Below are positions 1 through 7,079 of a DNA stretch of 15,749 bases, one piece after another. Under the pieces are notes generated by a model, which made no database searches, was not told where the DNA came from, and worked only from the letters and a program-made list of their open reading frames with translations. The number at the start of each line of letters is the position of its first letter. Position 1 is the stretch's first letter. A program made the translations under genes and the position numbers. Source of the stretch: Deltaproteobacteria bacterium (lineage in GTDB: Bacteria; Desulfobacterota; Dissulfuribacteria; Dissulfuribacterales; QOAL01); the NCBI GenBank assembly GCA_026988585.1, contig JALSKY010000142.1:1-15749 (forward strand). Direction: 5' to 3'.

Positions 1-1665
1 AACAATGCGTTTCAGGTCCGCAGGGTTCGATCCCATGAAGAATTCGCCACCCCAGATGGTACTGTCATCGCCCCAGCCGGTGCCATCCAGGATGCAGGCC
101 AGGAGAGGGGAGTTGAGATTGTGTTCTGCAGCGACTTGGGCTACATGTGCCTTGTGATGTTGGACTGGAACAAGTGGAATCCCCTCTTTCCTGGAGAGTT
201 CCTGAGCAATTCTCGATGTGAAGAAGTCAGGATGGAGATCACATGCAATGATCTTCGGATTCATCTCAAGAAGGGAACAGAGGTGCTGCCTGGTCTCCTC
301 CATGAACTCCAGGGTTGCTGTATGAGAGGCATCCCCAAGGTGTTGGGAGAGTACAAACTCCCCATCCCTGGCAAGACAGATGGTGGTCTTGAGGTCTGCT
401 CCCAAGGCAAGGATATCCGGGTGTGACAGGCCTGTCCTGACTGGCGCTGGCACCATGCCCCTTGCTCTCCTGATGATGTTGAGGCCTATATCCGTGGCCA
501 TGGTCACTGAATCGTCAAGTCTGGTGACAATGGGACGGTTGTGAACCAGAAAAAGGTCAGCGATGTTTGCAAGCCGCTCCAGTGCTTCTTGATTCCCGTT
601 GCATATCGGTTCATTGCTGATATTTGCACTGGTCATAATCAGATAATCCGGCGAACCAGGTTGCTGAAAAAGGAGGTGATGTATGGGGGTGTATGGCAGC
701 ATGATGCCAATGGAGTCTATGTTGGGGGCAACCGCTGGTGAGAGAGGGTATCCCGTGCCTTTTGGCAGCAGAACAATGGGTGCCCTGGCAGACAGAAGGG
801 CCTTCTCTGCATCAGGGCCTATCCTGTCGCAACACCGTCTGGCAGCCTGGATGTCCCGGGCCATTATGGCAAATGGCTTGAATCTTCTTCTCTTTCGTTT
901 TCTGAGAAGTTTCACTGCTTGATGGTTTGTTGCATCTGCTGCGAGATGAAATCCACCAAGTCCCTTTATTGCTGCAATCTTTCCCTGGTTGAAGGCCTTT
1001 ACCAGAACCTCTATGGGTGGGCCAGGTATTTCTGTTCCTTCTGGGTCCAGCAATTTTATGGAAGGTCCACATGCAGGGCAAGCCACCGGCTGGGCATGAA
1101 ACCGTCTGTCCATGGGGTCTTCGTATTCCTTGCGGCACTGTTGGCACATGGGAAACCCTTTCATGGAGGTGTTTGGTCTGTCATAGGGAAGGGCCTCTAT
1201 AATGGAATAACGGGGGCCGCAGTTGGTGCAGTTGATAAATGGGTAGTGGAACCTCCGGTCATTGGAGTCCAGAAGTTCTTTCAGGCAATCTTTGCACAGA
1301 TAGAGATCTGGGGGTATTACTGCTGATGGAGAACCTTCTGATCTGCTTTGCTGGATATGAAAGCTGCCTGGAGCAGACGTTTTAAGCCAGGACAGGTGGA
1401 CATCGGTGTCATTGAGTTCTTTCAGTACACTTTTTGATATTGAAGCTGCCGGAGGGGCCTGTTCGATTATTGCCTTTTCCAGCCTCTCCACCTCATCTCT
1501 ATAGCCATATATTATTATGGTTACACCCTTGGAATCGTTTCGTATGGTGCCGGTGGTTCCTGCTTCTGCTGCAAGACGAAATACAAAGGGGCGAAAACCC
1601 ACACCCTGGACAGTGCCGGTGATCTTGATGGAGAAGAATCTTTTTTCATCCACGTTGTTTGCCAT
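1..1665 (-). CDS. hypF: HypF, carbamoyltransferase for [NiFe]-hydrogenase maturation (3' end cut by window edge)
   Basis: HypF uses carbamoyl phosphate and ATP to make the carbamoyl group that, on HypE, becomes the CN ligands of the NiFe site; it is cytoplasmic. I translated the minus strand from the ATG at 1665-1663, and it stays open for 555 codons to the window edge. Seen in order: acylphosphatase-like domain (about 10-100, with GTVQGVGFRPFV); two zinc fingers with the exact family spacing (C124/C127, C146/C149, C174/C177, C196/C199); YrdC-like domain (about 215-400, with KGLGGFHLAADA and MTSANISNEP); and the start of the Kae1-like domain (about 415 on, with metal-binding HHKAH at 503-507 and DGTGWGDD at 527-534). 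Full HypF is about 750-800 residues, so roughly 200 are missing. An in-frame TAA lies three codons upstream, so this ATG is the first possible, but I see no good ribosome binding site. It is divergent from the hydrogenase operon. Confidence 0.96.
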   Translation of the reverse strand, partial: MANNVDEKRFFSIKITGTVQGVGFRPFVFRLAAEAGTTGTIRNDSKGVTIIIYGYRDEVERLEKAIIEQAPPAASISKSVLKELNDTDVHLSWLKTSAPGSFHIQQSRSEGSPSAVIPPDLYLCKDCLKELLDSNDRRFHYPFINCTNCGPRYSIIEALPYDRPNTSMKGFPMCQQCRKEYEDPMDRRFHAQPVACPACGPSIKLLDPEGTEIPGPPIEVLVKAFNQGKIAAIKGLGGFHLAADATNHQAVKLLRKRKRRRFKPFAIMARDIQAARRCCDRIGPDAEKALLSARAPIVLLPKGTGYPLSPAVAPNIDSIGIMLPYTPIHHLLFQQPGSPDYLIMTSANISNEPICNGNQEALERLANIADLFLVHNRPIVTRLDDSVTMATDIGLNIIRRARGMVPAPVRTGLSHPDILALGADLKTTICLARDGEFVLSQHLGDASHTATLEFMEETRQHLCSLLEMNPKIIACDLHPDFFTSRIAQELSRKEGIPLVPVQHHKAHVAQVAAEHNLNSPLLACILDGTGWGDDSTIWGGEFFMGSNPADLKRIV

Positions 1666-1763
1666 GAAGACAGTTTATTCCAGATTTTCAGGCTGGCAAC
1701 ATGGTTCTATCCTTCGTTTTTCTGAGTTGATTCCATAGTCAGCAGGGTTATGGGTCTCTCGAG

Positions 1764-1777
1764 TGAATGTTCATTCA
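1764..1777. promoter_or_regulatory. Perfect 14-bp palindrome, candidate operator
   Basis: TGAATG-TT-CATTCA is a perfect dyad about 100 bp upstream of the hypF start and about 125 bp upstream of the candidate hydrogenase -35 box. Size and symmetry fit a dimeric repressor or activator; several TetR-family fatty-acid regulators bind TGAATG...CATTCA-type sites. No regulator gene is in the window, so the binding protein is unknown. Confidence 0.35.
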
Positions 1778-1901
1778 TGGAATGCAGGGAATTGTTCTTT
1801 TTGTGCGAGGTGTGCATCTTGAAATCGGTGCTACTAATAAATTTTTATGGTGTTTTAGGGTGTTTTTCGCCATTTTTGCACCCAATTTACCGGTTGAACT
1901 A

Positions 1902-1932
1902 TTGACTTTAGATTCATTTATGTCATCATATT
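1902..1932 (+). promoter_or_regulatory. Candidate sigma-70 promoter of the hydrogenase operon
   Basis: TTGACT at 1902-1907 matches five of six bases of the -35 consensus. The best -10 in range is CATATT at 1927-1932 (four of six bases, 19-bp spacer, longer than ideal), in an AT-rich stretch. It would give an untranslated leader of about 180 nt before the small-subunit ATG, containing the tiny reading frames at 1996-2051. This is inference from motif matching only. Confidence 0.33.
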
Positions 1933-1995
1933 AAATCATATTATAGAAAAACTTGGTGCAGTAACCATTGTTCTGTTGTGCTTTTATTGGGAGGG

Positions 1996-2043
1996 ATGCT
2001 AAAAAAATGTGCCAAGTGTGCAACGTCCAACCGTGCAGAGTGA
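1996..2043 (+). CDS. Possible 15-residue leader peptide MLKKCAKCATSNRAE
   Basis: An ATG at 1996-1998 opens a frame of 15 codons ending in TGA (2041-2043). The product has a CxxC pair (C5, C8) and several lysines. A purine-rich GGGAGGG (1989-1995) directly abuts this ATG, too close for efficient initiation. That favours the overlapping frame starting at 2007 if either is translated. Such frames also arise by chance, and I do not recognise the peptide. Confidence 0.15.
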   Translation: MLKKCAKCATSNRAE

Positions 2044-2051
2044 GTGAATAG
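2007..2051 (+). CDS. Possible 14-residue Cys-rich leader peptide MCQVCNVQPCRVSE
   Basis: The ATG at 2007-2009 lies 11 nt after a good Shine-Dalgarno-like GGGAGGG (1989-1995). The frame runs 14 codons to TAG (2049-2051). Three of the 14 residues are cysteine (C2, C5, C10), including an N-terminal MCxxC. It ends 70 nt before the hydrogenase small-subunit ATG. If translated it could be a leader peptide coupling operon expression to cysteine, metal or redox state; that is speculation. I do not recognise a family. Confidence 0.22.
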   Translation: MCQVCNVQPCRVSE

Positions 2052-2108
2052 ATTTTCAGTCTGTTTTTTCAAATCGTTCTGTTTTATATGTTTTCAAAAA
2101 TTTCAAGA

Positions 2109-2118
2109 AAAGGAGAGG
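2109..2118 (+). promoter_or_regulatory. Ribosome binding site fixing the small-subunit start
   Basis: AAAGGAGAGG lies just before the ATG at 2122. It shows that the start is this ATG and not the in-frame GTG at 2044, which would put 26 unrelated residues in front of the Tat signal. Confidence 0.8.
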
Positions 2119-2121
2119 GAT

Positions 2122-3216
2122 ATGAAAGAGAAGGAACTTCATGGCAAGCTCTCTTTGAGCAGGCGCCGCTTCCTGAAGGTGTGTGCCAGTGCTGCAGCGG
2201 CTCTTGGGCTCGGGTCTGAGGCTGTACCTAAGATTGCAGAGGCTGTCACGTCCCCGAAACGTCCGCCGGTTATCTGGCTCCACTTCATGGAGTGCACAGG
2301 ATGTTCTGAGTCTTTGTTGAGGGCTGATTCACCAGACCTTGCAACCTTGATTCTTGACCTGGTCTCACTGGACTACCATGAGACACTCATGGCAGCTGCC
2401 GGTCATCAGGCAGAGAAGAGCCTCATGGATTCTGTGGAGGCCAATGCCGGCAAGTTTGTTTTGGTGGTTGAGGGCGCTGTCTGTACCGGTGACGGTGGCG
2501 TATATTGCAAAGTGGCTGGAAAGACCAACCTCGAGACTCTGGAGGAGATAGCACCCAAGGCCGGGGCGATAATAGCAGTAGGTACCTGTGCCACATTTGG
2601 AGGTATTCAGGCTGCTGCTCCTAATCCCACAGGGGCTGTGGGGGTCAGGGATGTCATAAAGAACAAGCCTGTAGTGAATATTGCAGGTTGTCCGCCAAGC
2701 CCCAACAACTTCCTCTCTACAGTGCTTTATTATCTGACCTACGGACGGCTTCCTGCCCTGGATGAGCTTGGGCGGCCAAAGTTTGCCTATGGCAGAAAGA
2801 TCCATGACCATTGTGAGCGGCGCCCCCATTTCGATGAGGGACGTTTTGTTGAGTCTTTTGGTGATGAGGGACACAAGGCAGGTTACTGTCTCTACAAGGT
2901 GGGGTGTAAGGGCCCGGCTACCTTCGCCAACTGTCCTGTACAGAGATTCTGTGATGTCAACTGGCCCGTTGGCGCAGGGCACGGCTGTATCGGGTGTACT
3001 GAGCCTGGCTTCTGGGACCGGATGTCACCGTTCTATGAGCATCTGCCAGATGTGAGGATTCCTGCAGGTGACGGGATCTATGTCGAGGCCGAAAAGATCG
3101 GCAAATGGGCAGTGGCAGGTGCAGCAGCAGCTCTGGCTGGTCATGCTGCCCTTGGTGTTGGCAAGAAGGTCCTGGATTCCAGGAAATGCTCTTCTGATTC
3201 CGGTAAAGAAGATTAA
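2122..3216 (+). CDS. [NiFe] uptake hydrogenase small subunit (Tat-exported, membrane-anchored)
   Basis: This is the electron-transfer subunit of a group 1 respiratory [NiFe] hydrogenase (HynB/HydA/HyaA type), 364 residues. The N-terminus is a Tat signal (SRRRFLKV at 13-20, then an Ala/Gly-rich core to about 40), so the folded heterodimer is exported. Proximal [4Fe-4S] ligands: C58 and C61 (ECTGC), C156 (GTCATFG), C190 (AGCPP). Distal cluster: H228, C231, C256, C262. Medial [3Fe-4S]: C271, C289, C292. A C-terminal hydrophobic helix (about 327-346) followed by a basic patch anchors it in the membrane near the cytochrome b encoded downstream. O2-tolerant enzymes have two extra cysteines at the proximal cluster; here those positions are G60 and G161, so a standard O2-sensitive cluster is expected. 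C121 (GAVCTGDGG) and C277 are additional cysteines not assigned to a cluster. Confidence 0.96.
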   Translation: MKEKELHGKLSLSRRRFLKVCASAAAALGLGSEAVPKIAEAVTSPKRPPVIWLHFMECTGCSESLLRADSPDLATLILDLVSLDYHETLMAAAGHQAEKSLMDSVEANAGKFVLVVEGAVCTGDGGVYCKVAGKTNLETLEEIAPKAGAIIAVGTCATFGGIQAAAPNPTGAVGVRDVIKNKPVVNIAGCPPSPNNFLSTVLYYLTYGRLPALDELGRPKFAYGRKIHDHCERRPHFDEGRFVESFGDEGHKAGYCLYKVGCKGPATFANCPVQRFCDVNWPVGAGHGCIGCTEPGFWDRMSPFYEHLPDVRIPAGDGIYVEAEKIGKWAVAGAAAALAGHAALGVGKKVLDSRKCSSDSGKED

Positions 3217-3232
3217 TTGAGAGGGAGAGACA

Positions 3233-4945
3233 ATGTCTGAGAGAATAACAGTTGATCCAATAACCAGGATTGAGGGTCACCTTCGCGTGGATGTGGAGGT
3301 GGATGGAGGTGCAGTTAAGGATGCCTGGTCTTCTGCCCAGATGTGGCGGGGGATCGAGGTGATACTCAAGGGGCGTGATCCCAGGGATGCTTGGCTGTTT
3401 GCCCAGAGGATCTGTGGTGTCTGTACCACAGTGCATGGTCTGGCATCGGTGCGGTCCGTTGAGAATGCACTCCAGATGGAGATCCCCCTGAACGCACAGT
3501 ATATCCGTAACATGATAATTGCAGCTCACTGTCTGCACGATCACCTTGTACATTTCTATCATCTGTCTGCACTGGATTGGGTGGATGTGGTATCAGCCCT
3601 GGATGCTGATCCGGGCAAAACTGCCCAGCTTGCACAGAGCCTTGCTCCTGACTGGCCTGGAAACAGCAAGACACGGTTTGCAGCAGTGCAGAAAAAGCTG
3701 CAGGCCTTTGTAGCCAGTGGGCAGCTGGGTCCATTTGCCAACGGATATTGGGGGCATCCGGCCATGACATTGCCACCTGAGGCAAACCTCATGGCTGTAT
3801 CCCACTATCTCGAGGCCCTGGATTACCAGAGAAAGGCCAACAAGGTGGTTGCCATCTTCGGTGCCAAGACACCTCATGTCCAGACACTCGTGGTAGGTGG
3901 TGTTGCCCTGGCAGTGAACATGGACAATCTTGCTACACTTAACATGAACAAGATTTACCAGGCAAAACAGCTCCTGCAGGAGGTGAGGGAGTTTGTTCAG
4001 AAGGTCTATCTGCCTGATGTGATAGCTATAGGCGCCCTTTACAAGGACTGGCTTGGATATGGCAAGGGAGTTACGAACTATCTCGCAGTTCCTGATATGC
4101 CTCTCGATGGGGTTGGTGAGAGCTTTGACCTGCCCGGCGGTACTATCTTTGGTGAGGATTTGCAGGATCAAAAGCCCATCACCTCATTCAACGATCCCTA
4201 TTTCCGCGAAAATGTGACAGAGTCCATTGCCAGGGCCTGGTACGACGGTGACTGGAACAAGCATCCATGGAAAGAGGAGACTGTACCCAACTATACTGAT
4301 TTTGTGCCTGATGGAAAATATTCCTGGTCCAAGGCACCCCGTTTCAATGGAAAGCCCATGCAGGTAGGGCCACTTGCCCAGGTGCTGGTTGGTTATGTTC
4401 AGGGACATGAACTAACGAAAAAATGGGCAGACCATGCCCTTTCCGCCCTGTCCCAGGTGGCTGGTGTTCAGGTGGGTGTTGGTGCGTTGCAATCGACCCC
4501 TGGCCGCCATCTTGCCAGGGCAATCCGGGCCTGTATGATGGCGGATCTCTCCCTGAAACACTTAGACCTCCTGGTCAGGAATATCGGGTCTGGCGATACC
4601 GAGATCTATCCATACAAGAATCCTCCCAAGTTCCCCAAGGGTGAGATCATGGGCGTAGGCTTCCATGAGGCACCGCGCGGCGTGCTCTCTCACTGGATAG
4701 TGATAGAGGATGGTAAAATCAAAAACTATCAGGCCGTTGTGCCATCTACATGGCTGGCTGGCCCCAGGGATGAGAACGGTGCGCGTGGGCCCTATGAGGC
4801 ATCCCTCATCGATAACCCTGTAGCCGATCCGGAAAGGCCTCTCGAGGTCCTGAGGACAGTGCATTCCTTTGATCCATGTATCGCTTGCGCAGTACACCTT
4901 CTGGATAAGGATCGGGTTGAACTGAGCAAGGTAAAGGTGTTGTAA
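3233..4945 (+). CDS. [NiFe] uptake hydrogenase large (catalytic) subunit precursor
   Basis: The catalytic subunit (HynA/HydB/HyaB type), 570 residues, splits H2 at a NiFe(CN)2CO centre. It begins MSERITVDPITRIEGHLRV, the usual family start. The N-terminal nickel motif RICGVC gives C61 and C64; the C-terminal motif DPCIACAVH gives C549, C552 and H555. C549 is coded TGT, so this is not a selenocysteine enzyme. Fifteen residues (556-570, beginning LLDKDR) follow H555: the tail a maturation endopeptidase removes after nickel insertion. There is no signal peptide, as expected for a protein carried out by the Tat signal of its partner. It starts 16 nt after the small subunit, behind a GAGAGGGAGAG ribosome binding site, so the two are co-translated and made in equal amounts. 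Confidence 0.97.
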   Translation: MSERITVDPITRIEGHLRVDVEVDGGAVKDAWSSAQMWRGIEVILKGRDPRDAWLFAQRICGVCTTVHGLASVRSVENALQMEIPLNAQYIRNMIIAAHCLHDHLVHFYHLSALDWVDVVSALDADPGKTAQLAQSLAPDWPGNSKTRFAAVQKKLQAFVASGQLGPFANGYWGHPAMTLPPEANLMAVSHYLEALDYQRKANKVVAIFGAKTPHVQTLVVGGVALAVNMDNLATLNMNKIYQAKQLLQEVREFVQKVYLPDVIAIGALYKDWLGYGKGVTNYLAVPDMPLDGVGESFDLPGGTIFGEDLQDQKPITSFNDPYFRENVTESIARAWYDGDWNKHPWKEETVPNYTDFVPDGKYSWSKAPRFNGKPMQVGPLAQVLVGYVQGHELTKKWADHALSALSQVAGVQVGVGALQSTPGRHLARAIRACMMADLSLKHLDLLVRNIGSGDTEIYPYKNPPKFPKGEIMGVGFHEAPRGVLSHWIVIEDGKIKNYQAVVPSTWLAGPRDENGARGPYEASLIDNPVADPERPLEVLRTVHSFDPCIACAVHLLDKDRVELSKVKVL

Positions 4946-4951
4946 AGGAGG
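4944..4951 (+). promoter_or_regulatory. Strong ribosome binding site overlapping the large-subunit stop
   Basis: AAAGGAGG is a near-perfect anti-Shine-Dalgarno match. Its first two bases are the last two of the TAA stop of the large subunit, and it sits 6 nt before the cytochrome b ATG, indicating translational coupling. Confidence 0.75.
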
Positions 4952-4957
4952 CTTCTG

Positions 4958-5650
4958 ATGGGAGCAAACGCTTCGGGATACTATGTAAGGGTTCCGGTAT
5001 GGAGTGTCGCTCTGCGCCTCTATCACTGGACATTTGCTTTGAGCTGTATCACGTTGATACTTACCGGGCTATATATAAACTATCCGCCTATATCTACATG
5101 GGCTGAGTTTATGCCCAGTTTTTCAATGGCTACCATGAGGACATGGCACTTTGCAGCTGCCTTCTTCTTCATGTCAGCCCTGGCAGTTCGTTTCTATCTC
5201 TATCTGTTCGGTAACAGGTATGAGAAGATTCAGGACTGCACACCTGTATCAGTCAGGAATATCAAGTCCCTGTTTCATGCCATCATGTTCTATCTCTATA
5301 TGCTAAAGGAGCATGAGGCCAGGCCAGGGCACAATGTCCTGGCAGGTACATTTTACTGTTTCGTGGTATTTATCAGTTTACTCATGATCGTCTCCGGATT
5401 ATATCTCATGTATCCGGAGACTGGCTGGATACAGAGCATGGGCAATGCAATCTTTGGATCACAGCAGATGGCCAGGTTTATCCATTATGCCATGACCTGG
5501 TTTTTCATCTTTTTTACCATGATCCATGTCTATCTCTGTATCTGGAATGACATCTTCGGTTCAGAGGGGATCATCTCCGGGATCTTTTCCGGAAGAAAGA
5601 TGCTTCCGGCCGATGCGGTCGCCAAAGACGGCACCATTGAAACAGAGTAG
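4958..5650 (+). CDS. Hydrogenase cytochrome b subunit (HydC/HyaC/HupC family)
   Basis: A di-haem membrane cytochrome b, 230 residues, taking electrons from the small subunit's distal cluster and reducing (mena)quinone. Hydrophobic segments at about 20-40, 62-84, 128-150 and 172-196 fit the four-helix family. The candidate haem ligands are H23 (LYHWTF), H64 (TWHFAA), H176 (FIHYAM) and H190 (MIHVYL). The 14-residue spacing of the last pair matches the pair described in Wolinella HydC. The N-terminus (YVRVPVWSVALRLYHW) is typical for the family. A b-type cytochrome here, with no c-type cytochrome or ferredoxin-like partner in the operon, indicates quinone-linked H2 respiration rather than a soluble periplasmic enzyme. 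The large subunit ends 12 nt upstream. Confidence 0.93.
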   Translation: MGANASGYYVRVPVWSVALRLYHWTFALSCITLILTGLYINYPPISTWAEFMPSFSMATMRTWHFAAAFFFMSALAVRFYLYLFGNRYEKIQDCTPVSVRNIKSLFHAIMFYLYMLKEHEARPGHNVLAGTFYCFVVFISLLMIVSGLYLMYPETGWIQSMGNAIFGSQQMARFIHYAMTWFFIFFTMIHVYLCIWNDIFGSEGIISGIFSGRKMLPADAVAKDGTIETE

Positions 5651-5676
5651 CAAAACCTTACAGGATAGAAGGACTT

Positions 5677-5943
5677 ATGTGCGTAGCAGTGCCCCTCAGG
5701 GTAATTGAAATTAAAGAGCGTGATCCGGCAGAGACCGGTGGCTTTCTCGGACCGGTGGCCATCGTGGATGTAGGAACCGGACAGCAGGAGGTCAGGCTGG
5801 AGATAGTGGATAGACAGCCTGAGCCCGGTGATTATGTTATTGTCCATGCGGGGTTCGCCATCCACACCCTTACCCCTGAGGATGCCCGCAAGACCTTTGA
5901 TCTTTTTGAAGAGGTTGAACGAATAACTCTGGAAAGCTCATGA
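5677..5943 (+). CDS. hypC: HypC, hydrogenase maturation chaperone
   Basis: A small cytoplasmic chaperone, 88 residues. With HypD it carries the Fe(CN)2CO unit and then holds the large-subunit precursor open during insertion. It begins MCVAVPLRV; C2 is the essential ligand and is exposed once Met is removed. The body (PGDYVIVHAGFAIHTL at 55-70) is the usual OB-fold signature, with an acidic helical tail. The start is set by AGAAGGA 3-4 nt upstream of the ATG. Its stop overlaps the hypD start (ATGA), so the two partners are coupled. Confidence 0.95.
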   Translation: MCVAVPLRVIEIKERDPAETGGFLGPVAIVDVGTGQQEVRLEIVDRQPEPGDYVIVHAGFAIHTLTPEDARKTFDLFEEVERITLESS

Positions 5944-7079
5944 TGAATCTGCAGGATGGAATTGCTTCAGGCCAGCCTGCAGACGCCCGAAGGAGAAGGG
6001 ACCTTGTAAAGGCCCTTCTCCTTTCCATTCATAGGCAGCTGGCATCCATATCTTCACCGCAAAAGATCCGGCTGATGGAGGTGTGCGGCACACACACCAT
6101 GTCCATCTTCAAACATGGTCTTCGCCATCTTCTTCCGGACAGAATAGAACTCATATCAGGACCTGGATGTCCTGTCTGTGTCACTTCTCCAGGACAGATA
6201 GACGCTGCCATAAAACTCAGCGATATACCAGATCTGATAGTGGCGACCTTTGGCGATATGCTCAGGGTCCCGGGCAGTCAGGGACAATCCCTTGCAAAGG
6301 CAAGGGCCAGGGGTGCAGATGTAAGGATAGTCTATTCTCCTGTGGATGCCCTGCAGCTTGCCAGGGATAATCCTGATAGGAACGTATGTTTTCTCGGAAT
6401 AGGTTTTGAAACAACAGCACCTGTAGTGGCTGCCACCCTGAAGATGGCCTCTCAGCTCTCTGTAAATAACTTTTTTGTATATTCCTGTCACAAGACCATG
6501 CCAAATGCCTTGGAGGCCCTCTTTTCCAGCAAGGAGAGTGACGTCCAGGGGCTTCTCTGTCCAGGCCATGTCAGTGCCATCATAGGAGAGCAACCTTATG
6601 GTTTTCTTGTAGAGAAATATGGCCTTGCCTGTGCCATCACAGGTTTTGAGGCTGAGGAGATTTTGCTGGGTGTGTTAAGTCTTCTCAAGCAGCTTGCCAG
6701 TAAATATCCCTTTGTGGACAACTGTTATCCAAGGGCTGTTTCTCCAGAAGGCAATCCCAGTGCAGTTGCTGCCCTTGAACAGGTGTTCCAGCCATCCACG
6801 GCGGTCTGGCGTGGTCTCGGATCTATTCCGGGGAGTGGTCTAGCCATTCGTCAGCAGTTTAAGAGACACGATGCGGAAAGTCATTTTGGGATAGAGATAG
6901 AGGAGCCAAATAAAGTGAGTGGTTGCCGGTGTCACAGGATAATTACTGGACAGATTATTCCGCCGGAATGCCCCATGTTCAGAAAGGCATGTACACCAGA
7001 GAATCCCATGGGGCCATGCATGGTCTCCAGTGAGGGGGCTTGTGCAGCATGGTTCAAATATGGAGGTGAAAGGCTTTGA
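5940..7079 (+). CDS. hypD: HypD, Fe-S scaffold for Fe(CN)2CO assembly
   Basis: HypD (379 residues) carries a [4Fe-4S] cluster and redox-active cysteines and is the scaffold where CN and CO are placed on iron, together with HypC and HypE. Seen: MEVCGTHTMSIFKHG (C49, H52), GPGCPVC (C77, C80), FGDMLRVPGS, and a Cys-rich C-terminus (C329, C331, C344, C351, C360, C368) that supplies the cluster. The length is standard. It starts in the ATGA overlap with hypC. Two ATGs are adjacent (5940 and 5943); the first gives the overlap. The other end overlaps hypE (TTGA). Confidence 0.96.
   Translation: MMNLQDGIASGQPADARRRRDLVKALLLSIHRQLASISSPQKIRLMEVCGTHTMSIFKHGLRHLLPDRIELISGPGCPVCVTSPGQIDAAIKLSDIPDLIVATFGDMLRVPGSQGQSLAKARARGADVRIVYSPVDALQLARDNPDRNVCFLGIGFETTAPVVAATLKMASQLSVNNFFVYSCHKTMPNALEALFSSKESDVQGLLCPGHVSAIIGEQPYGFLVEKYGLACAITGFEAEEILLGVLSLLKQLASKYPFVDNCYPRAVSPEGNPSAVAALEQVFQPSTAVWRGLGSIPGSGLAIRQQFKRHDAESHFGIEIEEPNKVSGCRCHRIITGQIIPPECPMFRKACTPENPMGPCMVSSEGACAAWFKYGGERL
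7062..7069 (+). promoter_or_regulatory. Ribosome binding site supporting the UUG start of hypE
   Basis: GGAGGTGA sits 6 nt before the TTG at 7076, inside the last codons of hypD. It is the strongest initiation signal near the hypE N-terminus and no ATG lies close downstream, so a TTG start is well supported. Confidence 0.75.

Larger units (their letters stand above)
1666..2121. other. Divergent intergenic control region between hypF and the hydrogenase operon
   Basis: This is a 456-bp stretch without a conventional gene, clearly more AT-rich from about 1740 on than the flanking coding DNA. It should hold the promoters for both hypF (leftward) and the hydrogenase operon (rightward). Items visible inside are listed separately: a 14-bp palindrome, a sigma-70-like promoter and two tiny overlapping reading frames. 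There is also a near-tandem repeat, GGTGTTTT then GGGTGTTTT, at about 1849-1866, and an inverted pair GGGTG...CACCC. I looked for sigma-54 elements (TGGCAC-N5-TTGCA) and an FNR box on both strands and found no acceptable match. I see no RNA gene. Confidence 0.6.

Noticed and set aside
812..1326. Open frames of 111-135 codons on both strands between 812 and 1326
   Set aside because: They lie in other frames of hypF, which has continuous, family-typical coding from 1665 to 1.
2001..2026. Possible leftward sigma-54 promoter (TTGGCACA followed by a T-run)
   Set aside because: The -24-like TGGCAC is present, but the GC of the -12 element is displaced by two bases, outside the strict spacing sigma-54 needs.
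2044..2121. Longer small-subunit frame starting at GTG 2044
   Set aside because: AAAGGAGAGG directly before ATG 2122 and the Tat signal position show the start is at 2122; the added residues look like translated leader.
3221..4945. Selenocysteine ([NiFeSe]) version of the hydrogenase
   Set aside because: The C-terminal active-site position is TGT (Cys), and no in-frame TGA interrupts the gene.
4946..5676. A hidden hydrogenase maturation protease near cytochrome b
   Set aside because: Frames here other than cytochrome b are short and show no HyaD-type motifs.
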